Notes under the pieces: model-generated
Databases searched by the model: none
What the model saw: only the letters and a program-made list of their open reading frames with translations
What the model was told of the DNA's origin: nothing
Shown: positions 56,354 to 64,000 of the stretch, piece by piece
Numbering within the stretch: position 1 is the stretch's first letter
Layout: each line of letters begins with the position of its first letter
Program-made: the position numbers and the translations under genes
Source: Desulfosporosinus hippei DSM 8344
GTDB taxonomy: Bacteria > Bacillota > Desulfitobacteriia > Desulfitobacteriales > Desulfitobacteriaceae
Length of the DNA: 64,000 nucleotides
Direction of reading: 5' to 3'
NCBI RefSeq assembly: GCF_900100785.1
Contig: NZ_FNCP01000010.1
Coordinates: forward strand, 1-64,000

Positions 56354-57234
56354 CGGACTGCCCCCTTTCGCGAGGCTGTTCTAACTAGAATAATCATAAT
56401 CAACGCAATAACTAAAAGAATAAATGCCATCATAAATAAGCCATTATTCCAAGTTGATCCATAAGGTGTATTGCCCATTTCCATAACAATATTACTCGTC
56501 AAGGTTGAGGTAGGGCTTCCTAAAGAGTCTGGGAATCTTGGAGAATTACCAATAACCATCTGAACTGCCATGGTTTCCCCGATGGCTCTGGCCATGGCTA
56601 AAATAATCGCTGTTAATATCCCAGGAGAAGCAGCCGGCACAAGAATACGCCAAATGGTTTGCCAGCGTGTGGCCCCTAGAGCTAAGGATGCTTCTTTATA
56701 AGATCCGGGCAATGAACGCAAGGCATCTTCCGAAAGACTAATAACTGTTGGCAAGATCATTATAGCTAAGACAATACCTGCCGCCAACATACCATAACCG
56801 GTGGAAGAGTTAGTGATTTTGCGTGTAAAGCCTACTATCACCGTAATCCCCACGTAGCCATAGACTACAGAAGGGATCCCTGCAAATAAATCAGTGGCAG
56901 GGCGCATTATAGCCCTTACCCAGGGAGGAGCAATTTCTGCTAAAAAAACGGCTCCTGCCAGCCCTAATGGACCACCAAGCAAAATGGCAATTAGAGTAGT
57001 ACCAATTGATCCTGCAATAAAAGTCAGTGCCCCGTATTGACCGGAATCCGGACTCCATTTACTGCTTGTGAAAAATTCAAGAAAGCTGACTTCTCGAAAG
57101 GTAGATAAACCCTGCATCCCAACAAACCAAATAATACATAAAATGATTAAAGATACTAGGACTGCACTGCTGATAAATAAGTAACGTGCTAAGCGGTCAT
57201 TATAATATACCCATGACTTCGTAGGTTGAGGCAA
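56350..57234 (-). CDS. pstC: Phosphate ABC transporter permease PstC
   Basis: About 294 residues with six membrane helices and the same E-A-S-L-A-L-G-A-T loop. I prefer TTG 57234, 7 nt after GGAGG; a GTG three codons earlier overlaps that site. A Pho box (57306-57359) lies upstream, so pstCAB can be induced apart from pstS. Confidence 0.93.
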   Translation of the reverse strand: MPQPTKSWVYYNDRLARYLFISSAVLVSLIILCIIWFVGMQGLSTFREVSFLEFFTSSKWSPDSGQYGALTFIAGSIGTTLIAILLGGPLGLAGAVFLAEIAPPWVRAIMRPATDLFAGIPSVVYGYVGITVIVGFTRKITNSSTGYGMLAAGIVLAIMILPTVISLSEDALRSLPGSYKEASLALGATRWQTIWRILVPAASPGILTAIILAMARAIGETMAVQMVIGNSPRFPDSLGSPTSTLTSNIVMEMGNTPYGSTWNNGLFMMAFILLVIALIMIILVRTASRKGAVR

Positions 57235-57305
57235 CCTGTACACCTCCAGATCTCTCTAAATTTAATGCTGGCTCTGCTATTGAGTCACTAGATTTCCTTG
57301 CTATA

Positions 57306-57359
57306 AGTTTACCTCATGTGTGTAAACTATAAATTAAGGGAATGTAAAGTTCAGGTTAA
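57306..57359 (-). promoter_or_regulatory. Pho-box promoter of pstC
   Basis: On the minus strand four hexamers, TTAACC, TTTACA, TTAATT and TTTACA, are separated by 5 nt each (57359-57321), then 9 nt, then the -10 TAAACT (57311-57306). This matches the PhoP/PhoB repeats TT(A/T)ACA with 11-bp spacing. Confidence 0.8.
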
Positions 57360-57418
57360 CAATCCGACAAATATCCTTCCAATTTCACTTGTCTGTTAAG
57401 CTTAAGGATTGACGACAC

Positions 57419-57452
57419 AAATTAGGGGCAAGAAATTTCTTGCCCCTAATTT
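57419..57452. terminator. Perfect palindrome between pstS and pstC
   Basis: A 34-bp perfect inverted repeat (57419-57435 with 57436-57452, no spacer) follows the pstS stop. As a hairpin with a T-rich 3' side it would stop or weaken transcription into pstC and protect pstS mRNA, allowing more of the binding protein than of the permeases. Confidence 0.65.
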
Positions 57453-57509
57453 AAGGATATGGATAAATAATTTTTTAAGAATCGTGCTTTAAGATTACAA
57501 TGATCTAAT

Positions 57510-58388
57510 TTATTTTTTCATTTTACTAACAGGTATAAATCCTGCCTTCTCTACATTCTTTTCTTGAAATTCTGTACTCAGAATATAATCCAGGAAAAGT
57601 TTGACGGTACCGGTAGGTTCCCCTTTAGTGTACATATGCTCATAAGAGTAAATTGGATACTGGCCGTTAATGACAGTTTCCGGGCTGTATGCTACACCAT
57701 TAAACTTCAAAGCCTTAACTGTGTCTTTCAAGTAGGCAGCATCGACATAGCCTATGGCCCCAGGAGTTTGAGCGACACCAGTTAGTAGATTACCCGTTGA
57801 ATCTTGAGCAGCTGCTGCATCAGTCATTTTTTTGCCATCCATTACAATCTTTTCAATATTTAAACGAGTTCCAGAAGATGCAGCACGACCAATAATTGAG
57901 ATTTTAGCATCTTTACCGCCGACGTCTTTCCAGTTGGTGACTTTACCGGTAAATATATCTGCCGCTTGTTCTTTCGTCAAACTATCAACGGTAACATCCT
58001 TATTAACAATTAACAAGAAGGGAGCTACGCATACTTGATGATCCACTAATCCTGCACTTTTAAGTTCATCAGGGCTCACAACATCAGAGTTTCCGATCTC
58101 AATGGACCCGCTCGCTACATTGTTTAAACCTGTCATGGATCCACCACCGCTAAGGTTCACTTGAACGCCGGCATTTTTAGCCATGAAATCATCGGCTGCC
58201 AACTTAACGAGTGGTTGAAGAGCAGTTGAGCCTGCAGCAGATATGGTTTTCTTGTCAATTGTTGTTGTGTTGGTAGATGGTGCAGGAGTTGTAGTCGTTG
58301 GTGCAGCAGTCTGTCCACATCCCACCAGAGCGAGCATGGCTATTAGAGTAGTACTTACAAGTGCGATTTTCGATTTAGATTTAAACAA
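57510..58388 (-). CDS. pstS: Phosphate-binding lipoprotein PstS
   Basis: The 292-residue lipoprotein has a signal peptide with the lipobox L-V-G-C (cysteine 24), a Thr/Pro linker, and a periplasmic-binding fold with S-G-G-G-S-M-T-G and R-A-A-S-S-G-T-R phosphate-binding loops. It captures phosphate outside the membrane for PstCAB. TTG 58388 follows AGGGAGG. Its promoter has a four-repeat Pho box. Confidence 0.94.
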   Translation of the reverse strand: MFKSKSKIALVSTTLIAMLALVGCGQTAAPTTTTPAPSTNTTTIDKKTISAAGSTALQPLVKLAADDFMAKNAGVQVNLSGGGSMTGLNNVASGSIEIGNSDVVSPDELKSAGLVDHQVCVAPFLLIVNKDVTVDSLTKEQAADIFTGKVTNWKDVGGKDAKISIIGRAASSGTRLNIEKIVMDGKKMTDAAAAQDSTGNLLTGVAQTPGAIGYVDAAYLKDTVKALKFNGVAYSPETVINGQYPIYSYEHMYTKGEPTGTVKLFLDYILSTEFQEKNVEKAGFIPVSKMKK

Positions 58389-58425
58389 TTTTATTTCCTC
58401 CCTTTATTTACTCAAGTACAAGATG

Positions 58426-58479
58426 ATTATAATTGACGATTGTAAAGTGTTAATGAATACAATGTAAAGTTTGAGTTAA
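58426..58479 (-). promoter_or_regulatory. Pho-box promoter of pstS
   Basis: On the minus strand TTAACT, TTTACA, TTCATT and TTTACA with 5-nt gaps (58479-58441), then 9 nt, then TATAAT (58431-58426). The layout equals that before pstC, phoB, the phospholipase gene and the GGDEF-EAL gene. Confidence 0.85.
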
Positions 58480-58483
58480 AAAT

Positions 58484-59176
58484 TCAGTGCTTACGTCGGT
58501 GGGTGAATGTATATCCAACTCCACGAACGGAATCGAGAACCGGTCCTAAGGCCTTTAATTTATTTCTGAGGTGACTGATATGCACATCTAGTGCTCTGGT
58601 TCCGGAGCCGGAAAGGTTGCCCCAAACCTTTTGAATTAAATATTCTCGACTAAATACTTGGTAGGGATTTGACACGAAGAGAACAAGTAATTCAAATTCT
58701 TTTACTGTTAAGTTCAAAGGCTGTTCAGATAATCTTACAGAATAATTTTCTTTCCTAATCTCAAGTTCTCCCCACCTCAACAGGCTTTCTTGGGGATCAG
58801 CTTTACGGTGAACTTCTCTGAGTCTGGCTTTAATCCTAGCCAACAATTCTCGAGGACTAAAGGGTTTTGTTAAGTAATCATCCGCCCCTAGCTCAAGTCC
58901 GATTATTTTGTCTGTAATATCATCATTTACACTCAGCATTATTATTGGAATAGCTTGGGTATCTTCTAAGGAACGCAAGGTTTTAATGACATCAAATCCA
59001 CTTATCAATGGAAGAGCTAAATCAAGAATAATAAGTTCAGGTCGGTTACTTCTGGCAAATTCGATGCCCAGTTCACCATCAGCGGAATTAAATACTGTAA
59101 ACCCTTCAATTTCTAAGCTGGTTTTAATGACTTCTTGAATTTGCCTATCGTCTTCAATGACTAGAATACTGGCCAT
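58484..59176 (-). CDS. PhoB/PhoP-type response regulator
   Basis: The 230-residue OmpR-family regulator has the receiver D-D-R at 9-11, phospho-Asp in I-I-L-D-L-A-L-P, lysine in L-T-K-P, and a C-terminal winged helix ending S-V-R-G-V-G-Y-T-F. Position upstream of pstS and its own Pho box identify it as the phosphate regulator. No histidine kinase gene (PhoR) is next to it in this window; the upstream gene encodes a glycosyltransferase. PhoU and Pst are the other signal components present. Confidence 0.88.
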   Translation of the reverse strand: MASILVIEDDRQIQEVIKTSLEIEGFTVFNSADGELGIEFARSNRPELIILDLALPLISGFDVIKTLRSLEDTQAIPIIMLSVNDDITDKIIGLELGADDYLTKPFSPRELLARIKARLREVHRKADPQESLLRWGELEIRKENYSVRLSEQPLNLTVKEFELLVLFVSNPYQVFSREYLIQKVWGNLSGSGTRALDVHISHLRNKLKALGPVLDSVRGVGYTFTHRRKH

Positions 59177-59240
59177 AAGAAAACTCCCCTCAATAAGGTC
59201 CCCCCTTTACTCGGTTCGCAACGTTGTTTTCGATACTCTT

Positions 59241-59294
59241 ATCATAATTGACAAATGTAAAGTCTTAATGAACTGAAAGTAAAGTTCCCGTTAA
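59241..59294 (-). promoter_or_regulatory. Pho-box promoter of the response regulator
   Basis: On the minus strand TTAACG, TTTACT, TTCATT and TTTACA with 5-nt gaps (59294-59256), then 9 nt, then TATGAT (59246-59241). This predicts autoregulation. Confidence 0.82.
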
Positions 59295-59326
59295 ATATTC
59301 TCCTCTTTAGGTAAACTGTTGACTTT

Positions 59327-60478
59327 TTAAGAAATCATCCTCTTCTTACGGGTACTTAGGATTAATTTAAACATAGCATTAACAGTCCCTTCCGTAGATC
59401 GGCCTGTTAATGCTATAGCTGCCTTTTCTCGCAGCTTGGTAATTTCCTGAGGATTTGTTAAATAGTACGTGATGAGCTGATGCAGATCTTGTTCACTATT
59501 AGCTACATTTCCAGCTCCTAGACGCTGTACAAAATCCGCATTTGCTTCCTCCTGACCCGGTAGTGCTCTGTAGATTAAGAGTGGCAAGTTTTTGCTAAGG
59601 GCCTCGGTAACTGTCAGTCCTCCGGCCTTCGTTATGAGTAACGAAGCAATTGACATTAGATCTTCCACATTATGAACGTAGGCCATCCTTAGAATAGGAT
59701 TACGGGAGTGTTCAACTAACTCGTCTAAGGCATGAAAGAGTTGCCTGTTTTTGCCGCATACAATAATGGTCTGAACAGAAACATGAGAATTTGCCAGGCT
59801 TTCACAAATCCTTTTTATTCCTTTTGCCTCTTCATATGCCCCTCCCATCAGTAAAAATATGGGTAGCTTCGGATTTAAACCAAGTTTGTTAATGATGGTT
59901 TCCTTATCTTTGTCTAAATTGAACTTTGGACTAATCGGAATCCCAGTTGTAAAAATTTTCTCTGGTTTTATTCCCCAAGCTATCAGATTTTCCTTAACTT
60001 CATCACAAGCTGCCACATACCCATCCACACCCGGGTGTACCCAGTGACTGTGCACTGTATAATCCGTAATGATTGTGATCAGTGGTATATGCAGAATCTG
60101 TTCGATTCTGAGTTGAGCTAATATCGAAGAAACCGTTGGGTATGTGCAAACAATCAGATCAGGAGCAAATGACTGAATATATCTAAGAAATTCTTTCCGT
60201 CCTAACTGGTTTAAGAAACGTTGAGCAAGCGAATCAGGCTGAAATTGAGAAGTTTTATAATAGAACTTCCCCCAGAGTTTTGGGGTGTGTTTAACCATCT
60301 CCATATAAAGGTTTTTGGCCATACTATTAAACCGTTTACTAAGAAAATCACCAAAATCCAGATGATTGATGATGGCTTCAGGTTCCTTAATAAGTATTTC
60401 TTCAATGACTGCTTCTGCAGCTCGGTAATGACCATTGCCAAATCCAGCAGAAAATATAAGAATTCTCGAATGCTTCAC
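59327..60478 (-). CDS. Diacylglycerol glycosyltransferase (MGDG synthase/UgtP-like)
   Basis: The 383-residue GT28-family protein starts I-L-I-F-S-A-G-F-G-N-G-H-Y-R-A-A, typical of MGDG synthases and Bacillus UgtP, and has a C-terminal nucleotide-sugar site (G-G-L-T-V-T-E-A near residue 290). Such enzymes add sugar to diacylglycerol at the membrane. GTG 60478 follows GAAGGTGGG, 62 nt after the phospholipase C gene, whose promoter carries a Pho box. With that enzyme it suggests replacement of phospholipid by glycolipid during phosphate starvation. Confidence 0.82.
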   Translation of the reverse strand: MKHSRILIFSAGFGNGHYRAAEAVIEEILIKEPEAIINHLDFGDFLSKRFNSMAKNLYMEMVKHTPKLWGKFYYKTSQFQPDSLAQRFLNQLGRKEFLRYIQSFAPDLIVCTYPTVSSILAQLRIEQILHIPLITIITDYTVHSHWVHPGVDGYVAACDEVKENLIAWGIKPEKIFTTGIPISPKFNLDKDKETIINKLGLNPKLPIFLLMGGAYEEAKGIKRICESLANSHVSVQTIIVCGKNRQLFHALDELVEHSRNPILRMAYVHNVEDLMSIASLLITKAGGLTVTEALSKNLPLLIYRALPGQEEANADFVQRLGAGNVANSEQDLHQLITYYLTNPQEITKLREKAAIALTGRSTEGTVNAMFKLILSTRKKRMIS

Positions 60479-60540
60479 AATTTATCCCACCTTCAATAAT
60501 TACTCTTGCTTTCTTGGAAATAAGCGGTTTAAGTATGATC

Positions 60541-61269
60541 TCAACAATGATCACGAGCATCATTTCGTAATCGTCTGTCGTCGAATAACTTGACAGCAAA
60601 CTCTAAAAATCCTGCTGTGGTGGAAATTGTCAAAGGGATTAGGACTTTTGAAGCTTTCTCGTAGCTTTCTTCTGAACACCCATCCTTTTGGGAAACCAAA
60701 CTGAACAAGGGGAGTGATTGTTGCGCATTGTAGTCAATCCATTGAGCGGGGTGAGAAAAGGGCAGATACCTGCCACACTCGACAGGAAACCTGCTCCAAT
60801 TTTGAGAGGCCCATGTTTCAAACTCCTTATGTCCGTCAAAAAGTATGCCCAGGGAATGGTGAGGTACGCACATGTCCTGCACTAGGTGTAGGGCTGCGCC
60901 AAAAAAGAACATTCCTTTGGCAATATCTCTAGGCACAAAGCTAATGGCTTTATTGAAATAGTATTGGCACTCCGCAGTCGCATCAGGCCACCCTGAGATT
61001 CCTTGCTTGTTTGGACGACTGTAAAAATGATTAATATTTTTCCAACCGCGATCAGCCCAATATAACCCCCCGGTAAGCTCGGTGTGATAGAGTTCAAATA
61101 AACTTGCCGTCAATTCTTTACCATCAGACTTCAATACTCTATAGGCTGCCTCAAGACAATGCACATGGGTTACACCGGGGGCGTCCAGAAAATATTGCAA
61201 GGGAATTGTTGGAGCAAGTAGGATTTTCGTCATTCTGCTAAGTGTTTGACCAATAATCCGTTCATACAT
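60541..61269 (-). CDS. Zinc-dependent phospholipase C family protein
   Basis: About 242 residues from ATG 61269, behind AAGGAGAGG. The pattern of the zinc phospholipase C / S1-P1 fold is visible: a first histidine region H-V-H-C, then A-L-H-L-V-Q-D-M-C-V-P-H-H and H-K-E-F-E-T-W. Unlike secreted toxins of the family there is no signal peptide, so it probably acts inside the cell and yields diacylglycerol. The downstream glycosyltransferase could then use that lipid. Confidence 0.8.
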   Translation of the reverse strand: MYERIIGQTLSRMTKILLAPTIPLQYFLDAPGVTHVHCLEAAYRVLKSDGKELTASLFELYHTELTGGLYWADRGWKNINHFYSRPNKQGISGWPDATAECQYYFNKAISFVPRDIAKGMFFFGAALHLVQDMCVPHHSLGILFDGHKEFETWASQNWSRFPVECGRYLPFSHPAQWIDYNAQQSLPLFSLVSQKDGCSEESYEKASKVLIPLTISTTAGFLEFAVKLFDDRRLRNDARDHC

Positions 61270-61347
61270 ATCAAATAACCTCTCCTTCTTGTTCATAGTA
61301 GAAATGCAGATTAAAGAAGCAATTATTCATTTTCTGATCTGAGATCA

Positions 61348-61401
61348 ATTTTACGTCATGAGTGTAAAGAATATATTATTCCTTGGTTAAAATTCCATAG
61401 G
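61348..61401 (-). promoter_or_regulatory. Pho-box-like promoter of the phospholipase gene
   Basis: On the minus strand TTAACC, ATAATA and TTTACA with 5-nt gaps (61390-61363), then 9 nt (CTCATGACG, close to CACATGAGG before pstC), then TAAAAT (61353-61348). The third repeat is poor and the outer repeat (CCTATG, 61401-61396) does not match, so it is weaker than the others. Confidence 0.6.
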
Positions 61402-61525
61402 ATTTGTTAAATTTGAGTTATTTCCTCAAGATATACTGAGGATCTTACCAGAATAAGATAAAAACCGGAAACGGTTACTCTTCAACTAATCATAAACTAG
61501 TTAAGAATGCATATAGAGGATATAT

Positions 61526-61579
61526 TTAACACTAAATTAATATTCAGTTCATCAAACCTTTACAATAAGACATTATTAT
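61526..61579 (+). promoter_or_regulatory. Pho-box promoter of the GGDEF-EAL gene
   Basis: TTAACA, TTAATA, TTCATC and TTTACA with 5-nt gaps (61526-61564), then 9 nt, then TATTAT (61574-61579). The same layout as before pstS, on the opposite strand, 66 nt upstream of the start codon. Confidence 0.75.
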
Positions 61580-61644
61580 TTAGTAAGGATATTTATAAAT
61601 CATGCTCATATTAAGCAAGTGTTTGAATAAAAAGGAGTTTTCTA

Positions 61645-63798
61645 ATGTTTAAGTCGGTAGATATGAGCCAACGAAAACTATGCCGTCTTTTAAGAGAAGA
61701 CAAAACGATCTGGGTCTTATACCTGGATATTGTTAAATTTCAGGAGGTGGAATTTCGCTACGGCTATAAAATCTGCAGACAAATCCTCGACGAAATTGAG
61801 CGTGAAATCAATCAAACGATTAAACAGCAACGTAACCTCTACCTGTTTTCTCATTTCGAATCCCGTGGCGGGGACGATTTTGTCGTATATTTCGTACCTG
61901 GCAAGAACATTTCCTGGAATATTACAGAAGTTATAGAAAAATGGATAACTCCTCTGGAAGCAAGGTTTAACCATCGAATACGGAAATTAGTTAATGAGAA
62001 AATAAGTCTTCGCTCCGGACTCGCTCAGTGCAGCAATGAACCTACTCGTAGTCCCGATTATTTACTTTATGCTGCCGTAAAAGAAGCTTTTCTGCTTAAT
62101 AAATCAGAGCCTGATCCAAATTTTTTTGCCCGCCGTCAAGAAATTGCCTACTTAATCGATGATCCGGGTAAACACTTGAAGGCAGCTTTTCAACCTATCA
62201 TTGATGCGCGAAGTGGAGAAGTCTTCGGATTTGAAGCACTAGCTCGTATCCCTAACTCTACTTGCTTCAACAATATTGCCGACCTCTTCCCGTTTGCAGA
62301 AAAGATCGGTCTCCTCTATCCCATCGAAACACTTTGCCGCCGCCAAGCCATTACATCCTTCCCCCAAATTTCTCTGAATAAAGAACGTCTCTTTCTCAAC
62401 ATCAACCCTCTCGTACTTATTGATGCGGAATTCGGCTCGGGAAACACGAGAAAGCTACTCAATGAAAAAGGTTTAACTCCTTCGGACGTTGTCTTGGAAA
62501 TCACCGAGAGAAGCTCCATCGAGGACTATTCTACCTTTCGGGATGCCTTAGACCATTATCGAAATCAAGGATATTTAATTGCCCTCGATGATGTGGGTGC
62601 CGGCTACTCATCATTGCAATCTGTCGCAGAACTTCACCCTGATTATCTTAAAATTGACCGCTCTTTGATCAAAGGTGTAAATGCCGATCCGATTAAATGG
62701 GCCTTATTGGAGACATTTGTAACTTTTTCTAAGCGCATAGGATGCCGCATCATCGCCGAAGGCGTAGAAACTGAAGAAGAAATGCGTACGGTTGTTCAAT
62801 TAGGGGTGGATTACATACAAGGATTCTACATAGCAAAGCCTAGCTTTGAACGACCTATCCTCAATCCGCTTAAAGAAATATTAAGTCCGACACTTCGCCA
62901 TAAATCTATCGAACAAAGCTCAATCCTTTCCATGGTCGAACCCTTACCTCTTTTCACTGTCCATACCCTGGTCAAAGAAGTTGAAGCCTATTTTCGTGAA
63001 CATCCTCATCTCTGGTTAGTAGGGATTATTGAAGACTCTCGTTTAGTTGGCGTCATGCAGCGGGATAGGCTATTTGCTGCTTTGGGTACTCGTTACGGTG
63101 TTACACTTTATTTAGAACGAACTGTAACAATTCTGATGGATACCAATCCTTTAATTGTAGAAGACACCACTCCCTTAGAAGTGGTGTCTAGTCTAGCTAT
63201 GCAACGTTCAGGTTCACAGCTATATGACGGGATCATTGTTGCTAATCAACGTAAGCCAGTAGGTATGGTCTCAGTAGCCAATTTAATTAAAACAATGGCC
63301 GAGCGACAAATTCAAATTGCCAAAGGAGCTAACCCTTTAACCGGATTACCCGGTAATCTTCTTATCGATCAGGAAATTAGACAACACTTAGATCGCAAGT
63401 CGACTTTTGGCCTAATTTATGTAGATCTTAATAAATTTAAATATTACAACGATAAGTATGGCTTTCAGCAAGGTGATGTAGCTATCAAAGTATTAAGTGA
63501 GGTTTTGGTTAATGCATCTCAAAATCTTGCCGAGGATTCCTTTATCGGTCATATCGGCGGCGATGATTTTATTGTTATCTCTTCACCTTCAGGTCTGGAA
63601 CAGTTAGCAAAAGAAATCCTCCATCAATTTGAACAATCTTGCCTGCTGATGACTGGATCAGAGTATTTAAGTGTTGCGTTAGCTGGTCTCATCATAAATA
63701 CAGACCATAGCTGGACACCCTTACTCGTTTCTGAAAGGGCCGCTCAGATCAAGAAAGAAGTAAAGGCAATAGGAGGAAACTCTTATATATTGCGCTAG
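61645..63798 (+). CDS. c-di-GMP enzyme: GGDEF-EAL-CBS-GGDEF
   Basis: The 717-residue cytoplasmic protein has an N-terminal GGDEF-like domain (R-G-G-D-D-F at 74-79), an EAL phosphodiesterase domain with F-E-A-L-A-R (196-201), N-I-N, E-I-T-E-R, D-D-V-G-A-G-Y-S-S-L and E-G-V-E-T-E all present, two CBS-like segments (about 425-550), and a second GGDEF domain (H-I-G-G-D-D-F, GGDDF at 638-642). It may both make and cleave c-di-GMP, with adenine nucleotides bound by CBS as a possible signal. AAGGAG precedes the ATG and a Pho box lies upstream. Confidence 0.88.
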   Translation: MFKSVDMSQRKLCRLLREDKTIWVLYLDIVKFQEVEFRYGYKICRQILDEIEREINQTIKQQRNLYLFSHFESRGGDDFVVYFVPGKNISWNITEVIEKWITPLEARFNHRIRKLVNEKISLRSGLAQCSNEPTRSPDYLLYAAVKEAFLLNKSEPDPNFFARRQEIAYLIDDPGKHLKAAFQPIIDARSGEVFGFEALARIPNSTCFNNIADLFPFAEKIGLLYPIETLCRRQAITSFPQISLNKERLFLNINPLVLIDAEFGSGNTRKLLNEKGLTPSDVVLEITERSSIEDYSTFRDALDHYRNQGYLIALDDVGAGYSSLQSVAELHPDYLKIDRSLIKGVNADPIKWALLETFVTFSKRIGCRIIAEGVETEEEMRTVVQLGVDYIQGFYIAKPSFERPILNPLKEILSPTLRHKSIEQSSILSMVEPLPLFTVHTLVKEVEAYFREHPHLWLVGIIEDSRLVGVMQRDRLFAALGTRYGVTLYLERTVTILMDTNPLIVEDTTPLEVVSSLAMQRSGSQLYDGIIVANQRKPVGMVSVANLIKTMAERQIQIAKGANPLTGLPGNLLIDQEIRQHLDRKSTFGLIYVDLNKFKYYNDKYGFQQGDVAIKVLSEVLVNASQNLAEDSFIGHIGGDDFIVISSPSGLEQLAKEILHQFEQSCLLMTGSEYLSVALAGLIINTDHSWTPLLVSERAAQIKKEVKAIGGNSYILR

Positions 63799-63812
63799 GG
63801 GGAACAGTATCA

Positions 63813-64000
63813 ATGAAGAAGTTTAATCTAAGCAAGTATAAATTCAGTTTCAATAACTATAGTCTAAAAAGCTTTGGACGGCTAAAATTTAAATTCCCTC
63901 ATTTAAAATTGATAAGAACCCTAAGACCGAAATTTACTTGGTTTAAGAATTGGAAAACTTTTTTTAAAATCAATGCTTTAGTTGGGGTCATGATACTCTT
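63813..64000 (+). CDS. Start of a membrane protein (partial)
   Basis: ATG 63813 follows GGGGGAA and stays open to the window edge, giving 62 residues: a basic N-terminus rich in Lys, Phe and Leu, then the beginning of a membrane segment (I-N-A-L-V-G-V-M-I-L). It lies 14 nt after the c-di-GMP enzyme and is likely co-transcribed. The family cannot be told from this part. Confidence 0.6.
   Translation, partial: MKKFNLSKYKFSFNNYSLKSFGRLKFKFPHLKLIRTLRPKFTWFKNWKTFFKINALVGVMIL

Noticed and set aside
1-64000. CRISPR arrays, rRNA, tRNA genes and intact insertion sequences
   Set aside because: None seen on reading. No regularly spaced repeats, no rRNA-like or cloverleaf stretches recognised, and no transposase motifs found. 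A tRNA scan would be needed to exclude isolated tRNAs fully.

Overview
The window looks like chromosomal DNA from an anaerobic, endospore-forming member of the Firmicutes, most likely Desulfosporosinus, Desulfitobacterium or a close relative. This is inferred from moderately AT-rich DNA, strong AGGAGG ribosome-binding sites with frequent TTG and GTG starts, the miaB-ylbF-mutS-mutL-miaA-hfq-spoVK-hflX-ynbB order typical of spore-forming Firmicutes, a sporulation gene (spoVK), two HdrD-like membrane iron-sulfur oxidoreductases, EtfAB, and a small siroheme/ferredoxin protein. No rRNA, tRNA, CRISPR array or intact insertion sequence was seen.

Layout. Positions 1-4400 are an accessory, partly decayed zone: a HEPN/zinc-ribbon gene, about 1.3 kb with no convincing gene, and two frameshifted genes. 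Positions 4600-7900 hold single metabolic and membrane genes (tandem VOC protein, iron alcohol dehydrogenase, ion channel). Positions 8061-12619 are a five-gene minus-strand cluster of a MacA/MacB-type export system with its two-component system. Positions 13190-16058 hold a possible attenuated leader, an EtfAB:menaquinone-oxidoreductase-like gene and a small partner. Positions 16090-21887 carry a flavin reductase, cell-wall enzymes, lexA with an SOS box, ddl and a signal peptidase. Positions 21951-40921 are the long minus-strand mismatch-repair/tRNA-modification/hfq/GTPase neighbourhood, interrupted between mutS and mutL by a hydantoinase-like gene and a histone-deacetylase-like gene. Positions 41065-46933 hold DegV, small proteins, a thioesterase, pyruvate kinase and GAPDH. 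Positions 47560-51618 are a second Etf-linked membrane oxidoreductase with etfA, etfB and a small ORF. Positions 52147-53780 hold a CRP/FNR regulator convergent with the siroheme/ferredoxin protein. Positions 53946-64000 are a phosphate-starvation region.

The most coherent signal is in the last 10 kb. Five promoters (before pstC, pstS, the phoB-like regulator, a phospholipase C/glycosyltransferase pair, and a GGDEF-EAL gene) share one layout: up to four TTAACA/TTTACA-like hexamers with 5-nt gaps, the last one exactly 9 nt before a -10 hexamer. This predicts that phosphate uptake, membrane-lipid remodelling (phospholipid to glycolipid) and c-di-GMP turnover are wired to one PhoB-type regulator. 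The second notable signal is a dispersed, hairpin-rich, non-coding repeat present twice (about 29311-29668 and 42307-42747), both copies in the same orientation just after a stop codon.

Limits: everything was read by eye. Family calls rest on motifs and remembered family features, not on searches. Starts were moved when a ribosome-binding site clearly favoured another codon.
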